A stretch of DNA of 64,000 nt from Linderina pennispora (GCF_002104995.1 NW_024468253.1:124001-188000); one strand, 5' to 3'. Numbered from the stretch's first letter, positions 11,598 through 24,500 are shown. Notes: a model not told the origin generated them from the sequence alone. Numbers and translations are program-made.

Positions 11598-12053
11598 ATG
11601 GAGTCTCTCCAGGCTATCCCAGACACCACAACCACCATGCTGTCCCGGCAGGGCCTGAACGCCCAGTTCCGGCGGCGCTCCATCCCACGCAATCTCTACC
11701 AGAGACGGCACCGGGACTCCAATGCGAGCGACGCCACCATGGTGCCGCCAGACAGCTTCTGGTGTTCGCCATCGCCCCCCTCTGGGCGTCTGCGTGCTAT
11801 CTCTGATAGCTGCGTGTCAGCACCGTTCCCGCACACTGGCGCCTACGCTGGCGGGTTTGGCTCAGCATCTGTGCCGAGCTCACCGGTTTCGGCCAAGAGC
11901 CTGCATGAAATGTACTCGACAAAATTCGCCGACGCCTCGATTGAGGAAGAGGAGGACGACGATGTTGTGGTCATTCACAATGGAGTCAGACGGTTGACCT
12001 TGAGCTCCGAGGGATACTTGCTGCAAGGCAAGCCCAGGCTTGTCAACATCTGA
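11598..12053 (+). CDS. Small Ser/Pro-rich protein with acidic stretch and PRLVN C-terminus
   Basis: Not recognised; 151 aa, intact, no intron. Starts MESLQAIPDTTTTMLSRQGL, then a basic region (FRRRSIPRNLYQRRHRD), a Ser/Pro-rich middle, SLHEMYSTKF, an acidic run (EEEEDDDVVVIHNGVRR) and the end GKPRLVNI. The acidic run followed by a basic/hydrophobic end and PRLVN recurs in the gene at 15415 (PRLVNL), and more loosely at 13563 and 41110. It could be a small regulatory or stress protein; no function is assigned. The AT-rich 5' leader ends tcctgataATG. Confidence 0.6.
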   Translation: MESLQAIPDTTTTMLSRQGLNAQFRRRSIPRNLYQRRHRDSNASDATMVPPDSFWCSPSPPSGRLRAISDSCVSAPFPHTGAYAGGFGSASVPSSPVSAKSLHEMYSTKFADASIEEEEDDDVVVIHNGVRRLTLSSEGYLLQGKPRLVNI

Positions 12054-13562
12054 GTGCATATCCACCGCCATACATCCCTTCACTCTGCGTCCTTTGCCTT
12101 CCTGTAATTTACCACTGTCATCTAAATATGTTTAATGCATTCTATTCACCGTTTTTCAACCGGTAATGTTTTTCTGCAACTGGGTTAATTCCGCAGGCAG
12201 TGTCTTTTACTGATCTACAGCCAAGAATAGCATGAGCAGTAGATGCCACCGCAGGCCAGACTGCAGCGGACATTGGCTCTTGGGCTGATGGCCATCAACC
12301 GCTCCAATCACGCTGAATGATATCACTCTCGTACAACGCATACGTCAACCGCCCACCTCATGGCACCACGCGTGTTGGAGACTGGTCTCTGTATATTGGT
12401 AGCGCGGAGTAGTGGGGATGGGGTTGCGCTCATCTGAAAAGAAGGCGAAGAAAATACCATTCCCAATGCCTCTCCCACCGGACTGGCTGTTCTGCGGGAA
12501 ATAGTCTCTCAGGTGGAGCATGATGGCCAAGACACAATTTTTTGGCTGCCGCCCAGAGTGTTTGGTCAAGACCTAGCTGGAACAGCAGTTAAGAGAAAGG
12601 AGGGGCGATCCGCCAAGTTGACGAGAGCATGGTGGCGGCCTCCATGCAAACCACTCCTATTCAGACAAATCAACCTTGCACATACGAAATAGTCGGTGCA
12701 TGTCCCCACCTCCCTACTTTCCTTTGCTCTTTGGGGGACGCACATCACTTCTCCCCAAACACGCACGACATAAACCCACCCGGCCAAATGTAGGGATACA
12801 TGGTGCAGGATACCTGGTCCAATATGTATTCCAACTGCAGCACCTAAAACAGGTTCACAAAGGATCCCTGGTCAACGGAGGAAATACTTCCAATGGCCCG
12901 CTTTAGCACCAGCAATAGATTCATGAATAACAAACGGAAACCACAGGCAGACTTTGCAGATGTGTATAAGGGATGCAATAATTATTGCCTGCCCGTGTGA
13001 TCTTTATTAACCTGTTTTGTTTCATATAGAGGCAATTCACTCGGAGGTCACGGTGGTTCGGTCTGCTCTTTCATTCCAGAGCTGAGACTTGCAGGGAGCC
13101 TGGTACCGGGACTTCAGGTGACGCAGTCAGGTATATTAACTGGCAGTCATCTGCCCCTCAGGCTGTTTGCAGTTGTTTTAATCAAAAGAAAAGAGAAAGG
13201 CCGTCGTCAGCTGCTGTCTGGCGATCCAATATTCCTGGGCCTGACTTGGCCATGGGCTGTCTTTATTCTGTACTCACAAATCTGTCTGACCTGCTGGATA
13301 TGCTGTCTTAAAAAGCCACTTTCGTGGCCAACAGCCTCCACCCTCATCCTCCTTCCGATCTTAACGAAACCAGCTGAGCCATTCTTTGCAACTCTTCAAA
13401 ACACTAGCTACATAGTGAACTTTGTTTGGATTCTATCGGCTGTCATTCTTTCGCAGCAGCAACAGCAACACCAACAGCAACAGCAACACCAACACCAACA
13501 GCAACACCAACAGCAACAGCAACACCAACAGCAACAGCAACACCAGCAGTAATCACAAAACA
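12054..13562. other. Gene-poor stretch, 1.5 kb
   Basis: Between two small plus-strand genes. It contains an imperfect CAR trinucleotide array just before the next ATG (separate entry). No convincing coding sequence. Confidence 0.4.
13454..13549 (+). repeat. Compound CAG/CAA/CAC trinucleotide array
   Basis: About 32 CAN triplets built from the 12-mer CAACAGCAACAC. It ends 13 nt upstream of the ATG at 13563, so it lies in the 5' leader. The frame shared with that ATG is open and would read as a Ser/Asn/Thr run; another frame would read Gln/His and ends in TAA just before the ATG. There is no in-frame ATG upstream of the array for the main frame. Confidence 0.85.
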
Positions 13563-14224
13563 ATGTACAATCCTTACCCAAAGTCCCCCACGTCATCAAT
13601 AGTCAGACTACCGAGCGAACCACTACACAAAGAGAAACTCTCCCGGCGACATAACCGGCTGGAAACCTCACAAGGCCGATCAACGCAGAGCACCGGGTTC
13701 AACTTCCTGCCTGCACAGCACCCAAATCCTTCCGTGTGCCCATCGATATATCCGCAGCGGACAACCGCAGTCCCCTCGCATAAGCGGCTGCCCGAAGCAC
13801 GTGCCGAGCACCAGCGGCGGCACAGAGAGTCCCGCCCACACATCCGAAAGACCGCCAACGTTCAGCCGACACAGGCAGTAGCCAATGGACGGAAAAACTA
13901 TTCCCGAGCCCCCCAGAGTCTCCCCGTGGAGGGGCCGGCTAGGTACCGGACAAAAGAATCGGATGCCAGGAGACAAAATTAGCGAGCCTGCTACTATCAA
14001 GAGCTTCGGTGTCGCGGCGCAGTAGTACAGACGGCGAGGCTACTGTCGTCGGATCGGATGACAGCGACGAAGACGATGCCAGAATTGTGAAGATCCAGCG
14101 CGCTGCCAAAATCTGGATGTGTGTGCCGCGTCAGCTCTCGGTCGTGCGCAAAAACGAGAACGCATACGCGGTTTCGGTTGTTTGCGTCGGCAAGCACGGA
14201 TTCGTTGTCCAGCCGTCTCGCTAA
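13563..14224 (+). CDS. Small basic, disordered protein with acidic segment; interrupted frame
   Basis: Not recognised. ATG 13563 (MYNPYPKSPTSSIVRLPSEP) follows the CAR array. The sequence is basic and Ser/Pro/Arg-rich, then SRRSSTDGEATVVGSDDSDE, then IVKIQRAAKIWMCVPRQL, and it ends FVVQPSR at TAA 14222-14224. One extra base near 13880 and one near 14015, both +1, join the three frames into about 219 aa. The SDDSDEDD block followed by a basic/hydrophobic end resembles the gene at 11598. The N-terminal two thirds have no homologue I know, so the exact joins are inference. Confidence 0.45.
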
Positions 14225-15414
14225 TTTGTTATTAATTTCTGTTCGTTACATTTTGATTACAAGTTATTAGCTGAATCTCGCTGATAACAAATTTTTCTGC
14301 TGGCTACGGCAATCTTCTAGCCGTGTGGCGGTCTGGAAAAGCCAATCTCTTGGCAGCCGAAATAGGCAGGTGGAAGGGAAGAGAAGGGGAAGCAGTGGTC
14401 CGGGTGGCTGATAGTTCTCGCTCCGCTCCCTCCCCCAACGTCCTGGGGCACTATCAGGCATGAAAAGTTCCAGCACATGCAGCTGCCAGCAATTAGTAGC
14501 CTAATAAAAGTGAAAAGCGTGTGGGCAAATACAAGGCATGGCCAAAAATAGAGCAAGCTGGATATGTCTGCACTGGTTCATATGCGAAGGCGCGGCCACC
14601 GCAAAGTGGTGGTGTCAATGCGAGGACATGTGGAGGTTGGCACCCATGTGTCAAACGCATGGCAGCTGCTGACAAGAAATAGTCCAGTTGTCCTGGGCAT
14701 TGTGCTGGGTTTCCCAGCTCAGCGGGACCGAGAATGGGGGAGACGACTGGGCTTTTGTTGCGGAATACAAAACAAAAACTGAACACTGTTGCTGGGCCAG
14801 CATCGGCGCCAAGATAGGCCAAGAGCTTGGTGACACCGGTCCCAGTGTGCGTGTTTGGATCGGGACTGGAAGATTCGCAAGCCATATCATTCATCAAGCA
14901 ATTCAAAAGGACTCCAGCTTGGCAGTTCCAGAGCAGTAAGTTCCACGAGGACCTCCGGCACAGGAAATTAGGCTGGTCCGAGAAAGGGCAGAACGCCGTA
15001 GTCCGCCGGAAAATGTGAAAACACCCGGCGAATACAACTGCCGAATTGGCGGCAATAAACTGCGGTCCATTATCGCCCTCCTGATTGCTGCGATCTCACG
15101 CAGCATGCATGCCAGGGCGGCTGCTGATTTATTGGGGAGGGGCGCGGTTTTCAGCATCCACTCCTCTTACAGCGAAGGTCTTGGCCAGGCTTTTTGTCAG
15201 CCAGAAATCTGTGCATCCCCACCCTTTTTCCGCAGCGCGCTGATATCTTTATGATTATAAATAGGCGGGTCGACTGACAGTCCCCCTCGCTCTCTTCATT
15301 CTTTGAACATCATAAATACCAACCACAAATTCCCCTTGCCTTTTTCCAGGAACCTTCATCCCTTCTCAGAACACCATCTTTATCTGCTATTTTTATTTTA
15401 ATCTTTTGTCAGCA
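14225..15414. other. Gene-poor stretch, 1.2 kb, with promoter of the 15415 gene
   Basis: No coding sequence recognised. The last 160 bp contain a TATA box and a C/T-rich leader for the gene starting at 15415. Confidence 0.45.
15256..15263 (+). promoter_or_regulatory. TATA box (TATAAATA) of the 15415 gene
   Basis: TATAAATA 152 bp upstream of the ATG at 15415, followed by a pyrimidine-rich leader typical of fungal transcription starts. Confidence 0.6.
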
Positions 15415-15709
15415 ATGTCGAACCAGTACAGCGATATCCCAGACTTCATCCTATCGTCTGGTCTGGCCGCTCAGCGGTCACGGGTGTCGCGCATCGGATC
15501 GCGCGGGTCCTCGGTCTCCCCGCGCTCCAGCATAGATATGAACGGCGAACCCGCCAGCCCCCGCACAATCGAGCAGGAGGATGGCGATGAAGTCGATGAT
15601 GACTGCGAAGGCCGTTGAGATCAAGTCGGTCCTCGGCCATGTCCCATTTGCCCAGAACGCGTGGCCGCGCGAGGTGCGCTTCGATATGCCGCGCCTGGTC
15701 AATCTCTGA
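15415..15709 (+). CDS. Small Ser-rich protein with acidic stretch and PRLVN C-terminus
   Basis: Not recognised; 97 aa if one extra base near 15612 is skipped. MSNQYSDIPDFILSSGLAAQ, then a Ser/Arg-rich part (SRVSRIGSRGSSVSPRSSID), an acidic run (EQEDGDEVDDDCEG), then EIKSVLGHVPFAQNAWPREV and the end FDMPRLVNL. The layout (Ser-rich, acidic, short hydrophobic end, PRLVN) parallels the gene at 11598 and is the main evidence that the second frame is coding. Without the shift the protein would stop after CEGR (67 aa). Confidence 0.55.
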
Positions 15710-16103
15710 GCTAAAAAAACACATCAGGCCACTCAGCACCGCCCTGTTTTTAGCGGCCTTAGCACATGCGCAATATTTTTCCATACCCTGTAAAAGTAAC
15801 CTTATTGTTGTAAATATTTAATTGATATCCCCACACATCCTATGTATCGCAGATGAGACTGAACGCACATCACGATGTACTCATCGAAGCATTGCGAAGC
15901 TGGAGAAGCCTGATCAGCCGCCCGTGATCAAAATTAGCGACTGCAGCGGCCAAGCCACCTGCTATTTGCCAGCCTGCGTGCTTTATGCTTTTGCAGAATT
16001 CTGCGGACGCCGGCAATAGCATTTTTCCTCTTTGCATTGTTTTAGATTATCGATTTTTTATTTTATGCATTTCACGCCTGTCCACGCAACCGCGCACTGA
16101 ACC
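15710..16103. other. Intergenic, 394 bp
   Basis: AT-rich spacer between the small gene and the Ndc10-like gene A; presumably the promoter of the latter. No clear TATA box. Confidence 0.4.
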
Positions 16104-18506
16104 ATGAGCGAGGCCACGGTCACAGAGCTTGCTGTTCGCATGCTGAACACGCTGAAGAACATCTCACCGAAAGCTCGTCAAGCCAGGGAGCAAATACTCA
16201 TTGACTGGTTTATCTATTGCAGCAGCCAGAGGTATCCCCGGTCACAGTGGTATTGCAACCTGCCGCGTCTGCAAGAGTACGGGGAACGTGTTGTTGACAT
16301 GTTGCTGGACAAAAACTATTCGGACGCAGCCATTATTAAGAAGGGAGCTCAGACGGCGCTTGAACGTGCTATTCTTGACCTGGCAAACACCTGAACCTGG
16401 TGCAGATAACGATTTGAAAAAGAAAATGTATGAGGCAGCATATGGGCGGATCCGCGAGCACCTCTGGGGGCGGATAGAGAAGGAGTTTAAAAGCAGGCAT
16501 GGGGACGACTCTGGCAGATACGACCGTGTGTCTAGCAGTGCCGCGCCGCCACCGAAGGCACAGACAATGATGAGTGGAGACGCGAGGCGCCAGGGCGTCG
16601 AGCAGGCGCGGCGGAAGCCACGGGAAATTGATCTTGGCTGCAACCAGATAGTCGACGAGCACATAACCAGCCCCGACGGCATTACAGCTGACTTTGATTC
16701 TGGTCCCATGGGTGTGTCGTGGCGCACATACGCTCAGGAAACCAACACATACCTCAACTGTCTGCTTCTCCGGAGGTCATCGTTTGGCAGCATCCAGATG
16801 CGCGCGTGGCACAATCTGTCACTGTGCATGTGGACAGATGCAAATGCGCTGCGCAAGACGCTGGTGCTCGGGTCCCTGAGTCTGCAGCAGAAGCGGCTGT
16901 CGGCTTCCAGTGTCTCACAAACGTGCATTGCTGTGCAGCTCGAGAAAGCAGATGCTGGGATCAGGCAATCCGCGGACTCGGCGGCCACTGACGGATAGCG
17001 GCTCAGAACTACTCAGGAACCGCAGCATCTTGCAATGTCCGTGGAACGCACTGGCGATTTTGTTCTACCACAAGTACCATGTGCGCAAAGAGCCACCGCC
17101 AGACTTTTCCAGCGACTCGTGGATGGACGAGCCGGTGTTTTCGCAGGACAAGTCTGGGTTCGACGACAGCCTGAGAAAGCATTGCGCCAGCGAATACAAC
17201 GAATTCAAGCGGGTGATACAGACTGGAAAGCAGTCATTCAAACGGATGACAACCAAGACATTTCATGAAGTCAACCATCAGCTCAACCAGTCCAGACTCT
17301 TCCGAAGCACCGTGACCTCGCTACAGAACCTGGTCATGTCGAAACGGTATCTACAGAATGGCCTAATGGAAAAAATCCTGTCTACTGAACTCGGGATTTC
17401 GGCCCAGCGAGGCATTTGTGATTCCACGGCAGCAGCTAGTAGTGCCCGACGAACTCACGGAACAGATCTTTCCCTTTGCTGATGGAGTTGCTGACTTTCC
17501 CGGATGGGAGGCACCAGGCGATGTGGCAGACAAGGAGCGGCACTTGGCAGCGCTCAATTTCTGCAATTTGCTTAAAGCCCTGCGCACTGCGCTGTTGCAG
17601 GACATGGCGCTGCTGAGTTACAATCCGTTCTACCATCGCATGGTGCGTGGGATCAGCATTATGCTGACCCCGCCGTTCCAGGACTACAGGTTCGTTACGC
17701 TCACCCAAGACACGCTGGAGCATTCATGGGGCAAGGACTTCCAGGCGCTAATCAAGGAAACGCCGCGTGCGCACGAGCTCGGCTTTGTTGTCCCCGACAA
17801 CGCATATTCAGCGCCAAGCGTCGATGTTGGCCAGCCGCAGCCAGGTGGCTAAGCGTGTCCGGTCAGGTAGCGACTCTACTTCGGGTCACAGCTCAGTGAA
17901 CAAGCGGCAGCGTTCATCAACGGTAGTCCCAGACGATGCAGCCCAAAGCACGCAGCCCGCAGAGTGCCAAGGGGTTGGCGATATCGCAAAGGTGTTTGCT
18001 GAAACTGGCGTATCACAGAGAGGCTATGCCGATACTCCAGCCAGCAGCAACGGCAGCAGTACTGCGACCGAGTCCGATTCCAGCTCATTTGAGTCCGTCA
18101 CGCAGCAGCTGACCTGGCTGATCGAGAACATCCGTGCGTCGCCTGTCGCCAGCAACAAGTCAGTGCTGCGGAAGCTAATCCGCGTGTGCAAGCGGCAAGG
18201 CATCATTAACCAAGCTGCACCAAGTACATACTGAGAGAGAGCAGCAGATACTGCATATGATCCAGGCCAGTAGCCAAGCCTCGCAGCGGCATCTGCTGGA
18301 TAGGGTCGGTGCTTTTGACGACCGGTGACGACATCCAGAGCAAACTTAAAAAGAACATGGACGAAATGTCGGCGACGATGGAGCGGGTGTGCAGCATCAT
18401 GCGGTCGATGAACGAGTCGGACGGCTGGGTTTCAACAACTATGCAGCAGATCACTGCGAAGCTCAGAGAGGCATTTCAAAGCACAATGGAAATAAATGGC
18501 TGCTGA
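16104..18506 (+). CDS. Ndc10/Crypton-like DNA-binding protein (copy A), intronless, six +1 frame breaks
   Basis: Shares three blocks with the genes at 20540 and 59040. N-terminal helical block: ILIDWFIYCSSQRYPRSQWY ... YSDAAIIKKGAQTALERAIL. Middle block like Ndc10 domain II and Crypton tyrosine-recombinase folds: LLRNRSILQCPWNALAILFY then HKYHVRKEPPPDFSSDSW. C-terminal block: LVVPDELTEQIFPFADGV ... NLLKALRTALLQDMALL. It ends in a Ser-rich linker and a Met-rich coiled coil (MERVCSIMRSMNESDG). It has none of the introns that the other two copies share. Extra bases near 16392, 16950, 17420, 17835, 18230 and 18335, all +1, must be skipped to read about 798 aa. It could be an intronless retrocopy that decayed, or a functional gene hit by assembly errors. 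The name Ndc10-like rests on pattern recognition, not on a search. Confidence 0.55.
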
Positions 18507-20539
18507 AACCATGGGCGCTAGAGTGTGGCATGTTTTACTTTGACATCTCCCCATGGTTCTTTCTGGCATGGGTCCTCATGATTCTGTGCACACCACCTCT
18601 TGTTCTGGATCATAGCACATGCGACCTCACCGGGTACAGACAGGAGAGGCCAGGGCTGATTCCACTACATAGATACCAGATATCAGCTGCTATATGGGGC
18701 AAATATTCCCGAACACTAAAGCAGGAGCGACGAACTTGCTCCTGTTCCCCCCCCCAAGTAAGCTGGTAACGGCCCCTTTACATGTGGTCGCCACTGAGCT
18801 TGTTCTGATTGACAGCGCTGCCACTGCAGCAGCATTCCTTTTGGGAAACACAAAGGAGATAGCGTGCACCCAAACCACCATCATCACCACTGCGCTCTTG
18901 CTGTGACAGTTATGCGTCGCCCCCCTCTTTGTAATTGCTCTTCTCTCTGCATGGATAAGCAACAGCCGTGGACAATAGCGTCAGCGCTGGAGCACGACTT
19001 GGCTGTCCGCTGTCTCCGGATTTTCGTTCCGCTCCTCTGCTCCCAATGGTGTGTTCAGAAAAATAAAACTTGGCATGAGCAGGCTGGTACTAGCCGAACG
19101 CGTGCCTTTTGCTACTGGCGAGCGCATGAAAACGAAGGAACTAGCCGACAATGCTCAGCTGAGATGCAGCAGTGGACAAAAATAATCACACCTTGGCTAA
19201 TATTGCCCGTGTTGAACAAACAGGAGAGCGCAAACTGGTAGACTAGCACGATCCTAGAACCAGACAAGGAGGAGATGCTCTAGCTCCTATTGGGCGTGCC
19301 GGTTCTTTTAGGAAACTGCAGGTGGGCAGCTGGATAGACATCTACAGAGATCTGGGTGAAGGGAATTCCACGCGCTGAAGGCCGCAACAGACTGGTCGAC
19401 GAACGCACAGCTCAGGGCAACCAGTGGTTTAATTCATTGCAGTTACTGATTAATGCCTTTGTCCAGCTGTGCAACCAAGGAACAAGAAAAACGAGCCACT
19501 ACGGCCGAAAGAACCAAATGAGTATAGTCAGCTGGTTACACACATCCGCCTCCGGTGCCCAAGCTCGTGGGCGATTCTAGAGGCGAAGACGGACAGAGCG
19601 GGAGCCGAGCGGGAGGAAGATGGCAGGTAGGGCATGACGCCGATGGCTGCCAACGGCCCACGGGTTCGAAAAGGTGGTGTGGGCAAATCACCCACTGGTG
19701 CACAGCCGCCCTTTTTGGCCCGTAGACGTGCGCTTCTGAGGATCGTCGATCCCCCGATATGATGGTGGCAGGCATGTCACAATCGCCAGTCGGTTGCAGT
19801 CGCAGAAAATGGAACAGGACGCTGGCGTGTGGCTCTCAGGCAGGGTAGGTGACCCACCCCCTCCAATCCTTTTTCTCTCGACCGATACTGATTTGGCTGG
19901 CATAAACTTTTGCGTATTCTACTCAGGACCCTTTTTGCAAGCGCCTGTGTGATTTTTTGCTTCTAGCAGTGAACTGCTGCTGGCGAGCATGTGGAATAGG
20001 CTTAAATAGCACCCCGACCTGCGGGCATCCTGCGGCGCGTTCTTCTCTCCTGCTTCTCCCTGTATTTCTAGCTGTATTCACTTAGCAAACATATTCCCTG
20101 GTACTTTTCCAAGTATTGATACATCTCACATCTTGCCAATTCGCTCTGACACTTTTGAAAAGCCACCGTACTTTTTCACCAATTATTATTTTATTTGGTC
20201 GATTTTACACCTTGCTCTAATTTCATTACCGTGGTCTGCAACGCCCAGCCCTGCGACTGCTATATATACCGCAGAGAGCAGCCGTGGTCAAACGGGTTTC
20301 TAGGATTTTTTCCTCTCGCCAAGTTTTTATTTTCTCGTTATCGATTGTTTTTCACCTTCTTCCCCTTGCTCAAATCCATTCTATTTTTGTTTCCGCCTTC
20401 AGGTTTCCTTCTCACTCCGGCATCATATTTCTCAGTAATTCACTCCCACCTCTCTTTTATATCACCGACAGCCTTCGAGGGACACCCCCCATTGCCACTT
20501 TTGTTCAATCAGCTATATACACCATATATACATACATAC
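18507..20539. other. Gene-poor stretch, 2.0 kb, with promoter of gene B
   Basis: No gene recognised from 18,507 to about 20,150. From 20,160 to the ATG at 20540 the sequence is strongly pyrimidine-rich and carries a TATA-like TATATATA at 20261-20268, 272 bp upstream of the start. Confidence 0.4.
20261..20268 (+). promoter_or_regulatory. TATA-like element of the copy B gene
   Basis: TATATATA followed by a long C/T-rich leader (20290-20540) up to the ATG at 20540. Confidence 0.45.
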
Positions 20540-21537
20540 ATGGGTAGCATGGCTCTATATTCAAAACAAGGTAAGATTCTTGCTGTGCACTTGATACACC
20601 GCCCGTGTGTGCAGCACATGTGCAGTGAGAATGACTGCAGACGCCCTGCGACTGTCACCCGCTTACTCTCGGCCAAGGGCAGAAATGAACGTGTTCTGTT
20701 TCATTTCATTTGCAGAGGCTCAGACCGGAGACGTGGTGCTGGAGCGCCACCCTAGTTAGACTATGGTGACGGACAGCGCCTTGTTTTCTTATTGCCCTAC
20801 ATTCTGTTGCCGGCAGAGATGGACAGGGGAGGGCTGGGTGGGCTTAGACGCTGTAGCAGGCCTACTCGTCTACAGAACGCCGCAATGCGATTGTGCGGCC
20901 TTGCACTATTTGTTTCTAAAAACAAAGCCCGTCCGGGCATTTGCTAAGCTGTAGACCTTAAAGACTCGCAGGAGCTCTATAATAACTGCGGGTTTATTTC
21001 GAAGAAGACCCGCTCCATCTACGCGTGGCGCGCGGCACTCTGGGTTCGCTACTGCAAGCAGCGCAACCAGGACTATGCCGTGACCGAAGAGCGGCTGATT
21101 CAGTATCTGGACTGGTTGTTTGAGATCGACTTGGTCAACAAGATCAATACAAAGAAGAGCTATGTGCCAGACATTCTGCGTGACCATCTGGGCAGCGTGG
21201 TGTGTCTGTGGCGGATCCAGACAGGCAACGATCCTGATCTCGTATCGCCAAAGGAGGGTACGCGGTTTCAGGCCAAGTGGGACGAGATCCTGCGCAGCTA
21301 CCCGCGCCGCCACGAGCGATTCCAGTCGCGCTCATATTTGCTGGACGGTCGGGGTGGAGACTCGAACGCCGGGACGCCGGGCGTGAGCCTGGCAATGTCT
21401 CCACATCAGGCGTCTGTGCCACCACATACTGACGCACCCGACTACAGATACCAGCAGCACGGCAGCTATCAGTACAAGCGATATCCCACGTACGAAAGCA
21501 GCCAGTCGCGGGCGCCGCTACCGCTGCCGCAGACATC

Positions 21538-21568
<31 letters not shown>

Positions 21569-24500
21569 TTGTCACCGAGCCCCCCTCACCTTGGCGCTGG
21601 ACGAGCGGTGCGAGATGGACTGGCAGCTGCAGTGGCTTCACAGCGGGACGTGGTCGGCGCTGACTGCGCGCGCACTCTTCACTGTTGCCATCTCGACATG
21701 GGTAGATGTGGTTGAGGTGCTGGGGCATGCGGCTGGCAGACGTGGGCTTTGCTTCGAGCACGATGGCACCGCGGCTGCCGTCCTCGGTGCTCAGGGTATC
21801 CCTGCTGACGAAGCCCCAAAGGCGCGCGCACGCCCAGACATGGCCAGCCGCCAGTCAACAAGCCCCCCGGGGCTCGCTATCAGGTAAGTCTGCGAGTTCT
21901 AAAAGTGTGGATCACACCCAATATGCCTGCCCCAAAGCTCACTCTGGCTACACGCAGTCATCCTCTGCCTAATGCCGCTAGAAGTAGTCAGTCTGCGTGT
22001 GACGGACATAGCAATGGGCGCTATTGTCCTGAAAATCGAGCAGGAGGCGCTCATGCTGCGGTGTTGCTAGGCGTCGTCTAGTAAGCCTGGCGTTGTTCAG
22101 ACAATTGGCATTGTGCATTGACGCCATTATTTTTTGCTGGCCATGGCTTGGCAGCCGGGTGTGGGCGACACTCGACAGCCCCAAGCCGTTGCCACTCCCA
22201 CACCCAAGCCCTCCTGCCTTTGTTCACAGTCACTGTCGCAACCCCCCTACATCCTGACACACTGCATGTCTTAATTTGTTCGTCTTGCATATTGTTACAT
22301 CGCCCTGCCTGCTGCGTCGGTCCTTTTTTAAATTGCTGCATTCGGATGCGAGTTTGTGCCCTTTTGAATGCGCTCATCTCTGCAGCTCCAGCATCCATCC
22401 TATCCCGCCCATGTCACGCCGTCACACCTTTTGCCGTCCAGCATGCAACTGTGCTGGCATTCCTTCCTCCACCTCCCCCGCATCACGCGGAACAGCCTCC
22501 CTCTTTTTCTGGAATCTGCTGGCCAAGACGGCCTTTGCCTATGTGTTTGTTTTTAGTACAAACACCACAACCGCTCTTTTGTGTCGCCGGGTAGGAAAAA
22601 TTCCCTGTCTCGAATGTGATCCTGTATTTCCCCGCTTTCAACACCTTTGTGACATATCCTGGACTCCTGTCACTTCTAGGTTCGCCATAGCCTGGAGGAA
22701 GAGGGAAGAGGAGATCCTGAGCCCCAAATGGGCCCATTTACCTGAGTCAGCAAGGTCAGCACCTATTTTCCCACACACCTTGAAATTGGTGACGCTTATA
22801 GCGCTACCTTGTCGATTTCGACAGAACACTCTATGCCAGGATCCGCGGAGTTCCGCAGCACTGAACCCGATCCCCATCCCTCTTTAAGACTCCAGTGCTG
22901 CTGTATTTGGCGACCTCCCGTGTGTGCCATGGGCGCGGACCGTTTTTGCAGAGATCATTTACATATACCGCTGGCGAGCAGTGGTCTCGGTGCATTCCCC
23001 TGCCATTGGAACATTCGCGTCAAGGAGTGGTGCCCCTCTAGCCACTAGCCCAAAGAGTGGGGTATTTGATAAGCCGAGTTTCACATGCGGGCGTACTCGG
23101 TACACGGGTCACAGGCATTATTTGCGTCATCTACTAATATCGCGCGACTTTCCTCCCCCGCTCGCTTTGGGGCTCATCCGAGCTGTGTAGTTCAGCGTCA
23201 TTCGCGCCCGCAACCCCCTGATCTGTGCGTGGAATGCGCTGGCAGCGCTCCTGTTCCACCGGTGGCACATTGCTGGATCGCCGCCGCCGACGTTTGCGGA
23301 CTCGATGTGGCACGGCACTCTGGTGATTGCCCCGCGATCGCGTACACCGTCGCCGTCAAGTGATAGGCGTAACAGCGTTCTGTCCGATGTGACGATGGAG
23401 CCGTCGGTGGCGGGATTTGCAACGATCGGCGAGAGGCTCGATTTCGTGCACAGCCTGCTGCCCGACGAGCGCCTGCCCATGGAAAGGTAACGTGTTGTCG
23501 TTTTGCTGGCAAGTGAAATCTCCATCTGCAATCACAGATGGGCGCAGTGTGAGCCACCCATGTTTCTGCCCCAACTGCGTGCTTTGTGGTTTATGTGTGC
23601 TGGGGATACAGGCGAGCCCAATTGCGGAATTGCGGGCCCAATTGCAGCGTGGGGTGTGCAGGCTAGGTCTCTCGCAATCACCCAGCCAGACGCAGTCTCG
23701 CACCGGGCTGTTAGGAGTAGCTTCTGGGAAATTAATGATCCCCCACCACCATCACCATCGCCGTGTCCTTTCGGTGATTGTTCACTCAGGGGTCACTGAG
23801 GCGGCAGCCACATGTGCTCAATCGCTGGTACAACACAGCGTAAAATGGCGATTTGCAGTTCATGCTGTGGTACAGTCAGGCGCCATTTCCGGACTGAGCT
23901 GTCGCAGCGCTGCTCCCTGTCTCTGATGCTTGATTTGGCCTGCGTATCTGTCCCTGGGTCAGAAATTCCGTGCGGCGGGCTGCACCATGGGCTATCCACA
24001 AATCCGCTCCTTCATCCTCATCCTCACTATCATTATCATTATCATTATCATTGATTATTCCGACAATCCTATCCCTACTTCGCCTCCAAAACAAATAGGG
24101 TGGTCAGACAGCGCGGCCTCCAGTGTGCTCGGGAGTCGAGCTTCCACGGATCGGGCGCGGGGCCAGCGCTCATGCAGCGCAATGACGCGCGCTTTGGTCG
24201 GCCCAGCTCTGCATATGGAGGAGCGGGCGACGGATGCCTGGCGCCACTGGTCGAGGGCGAGGCTGCCGATCGCCTCTACGCCCTGTCGACGGCCAACAGC
24301 GGGTACTACGAGCCACACCACACCATTCAGCGGCACAAGGTTATTCCGCCCGAGTCACTGCAGCAGACGGTAAGTTGCTTCCTTTGATGTCGATCGCCTC
24401 AAGCCATGGCTGGATCCGTGTGCATTGACCTGGCAAAGCAATGGAGACGGCATATGGTGGCGGAGGGGCAGCCCATGCAGATCATTGCGTATGCTGGAGG

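Noticed and set aside
22276-22887. 203-codon open frame
   Set aside because: Lies inside the 1307-nt intron of copy B, with no domain and low-complexity Cys/Pro/His content.
22900-22990. LPCVPWARTVFAEI-like peptide resembling the Ndc10-like domain
   Set aside because: The true exon is 23191-23486, which matches the other two copies over its full length and has proper splice phases; the earlier peptide is a chance likeness.
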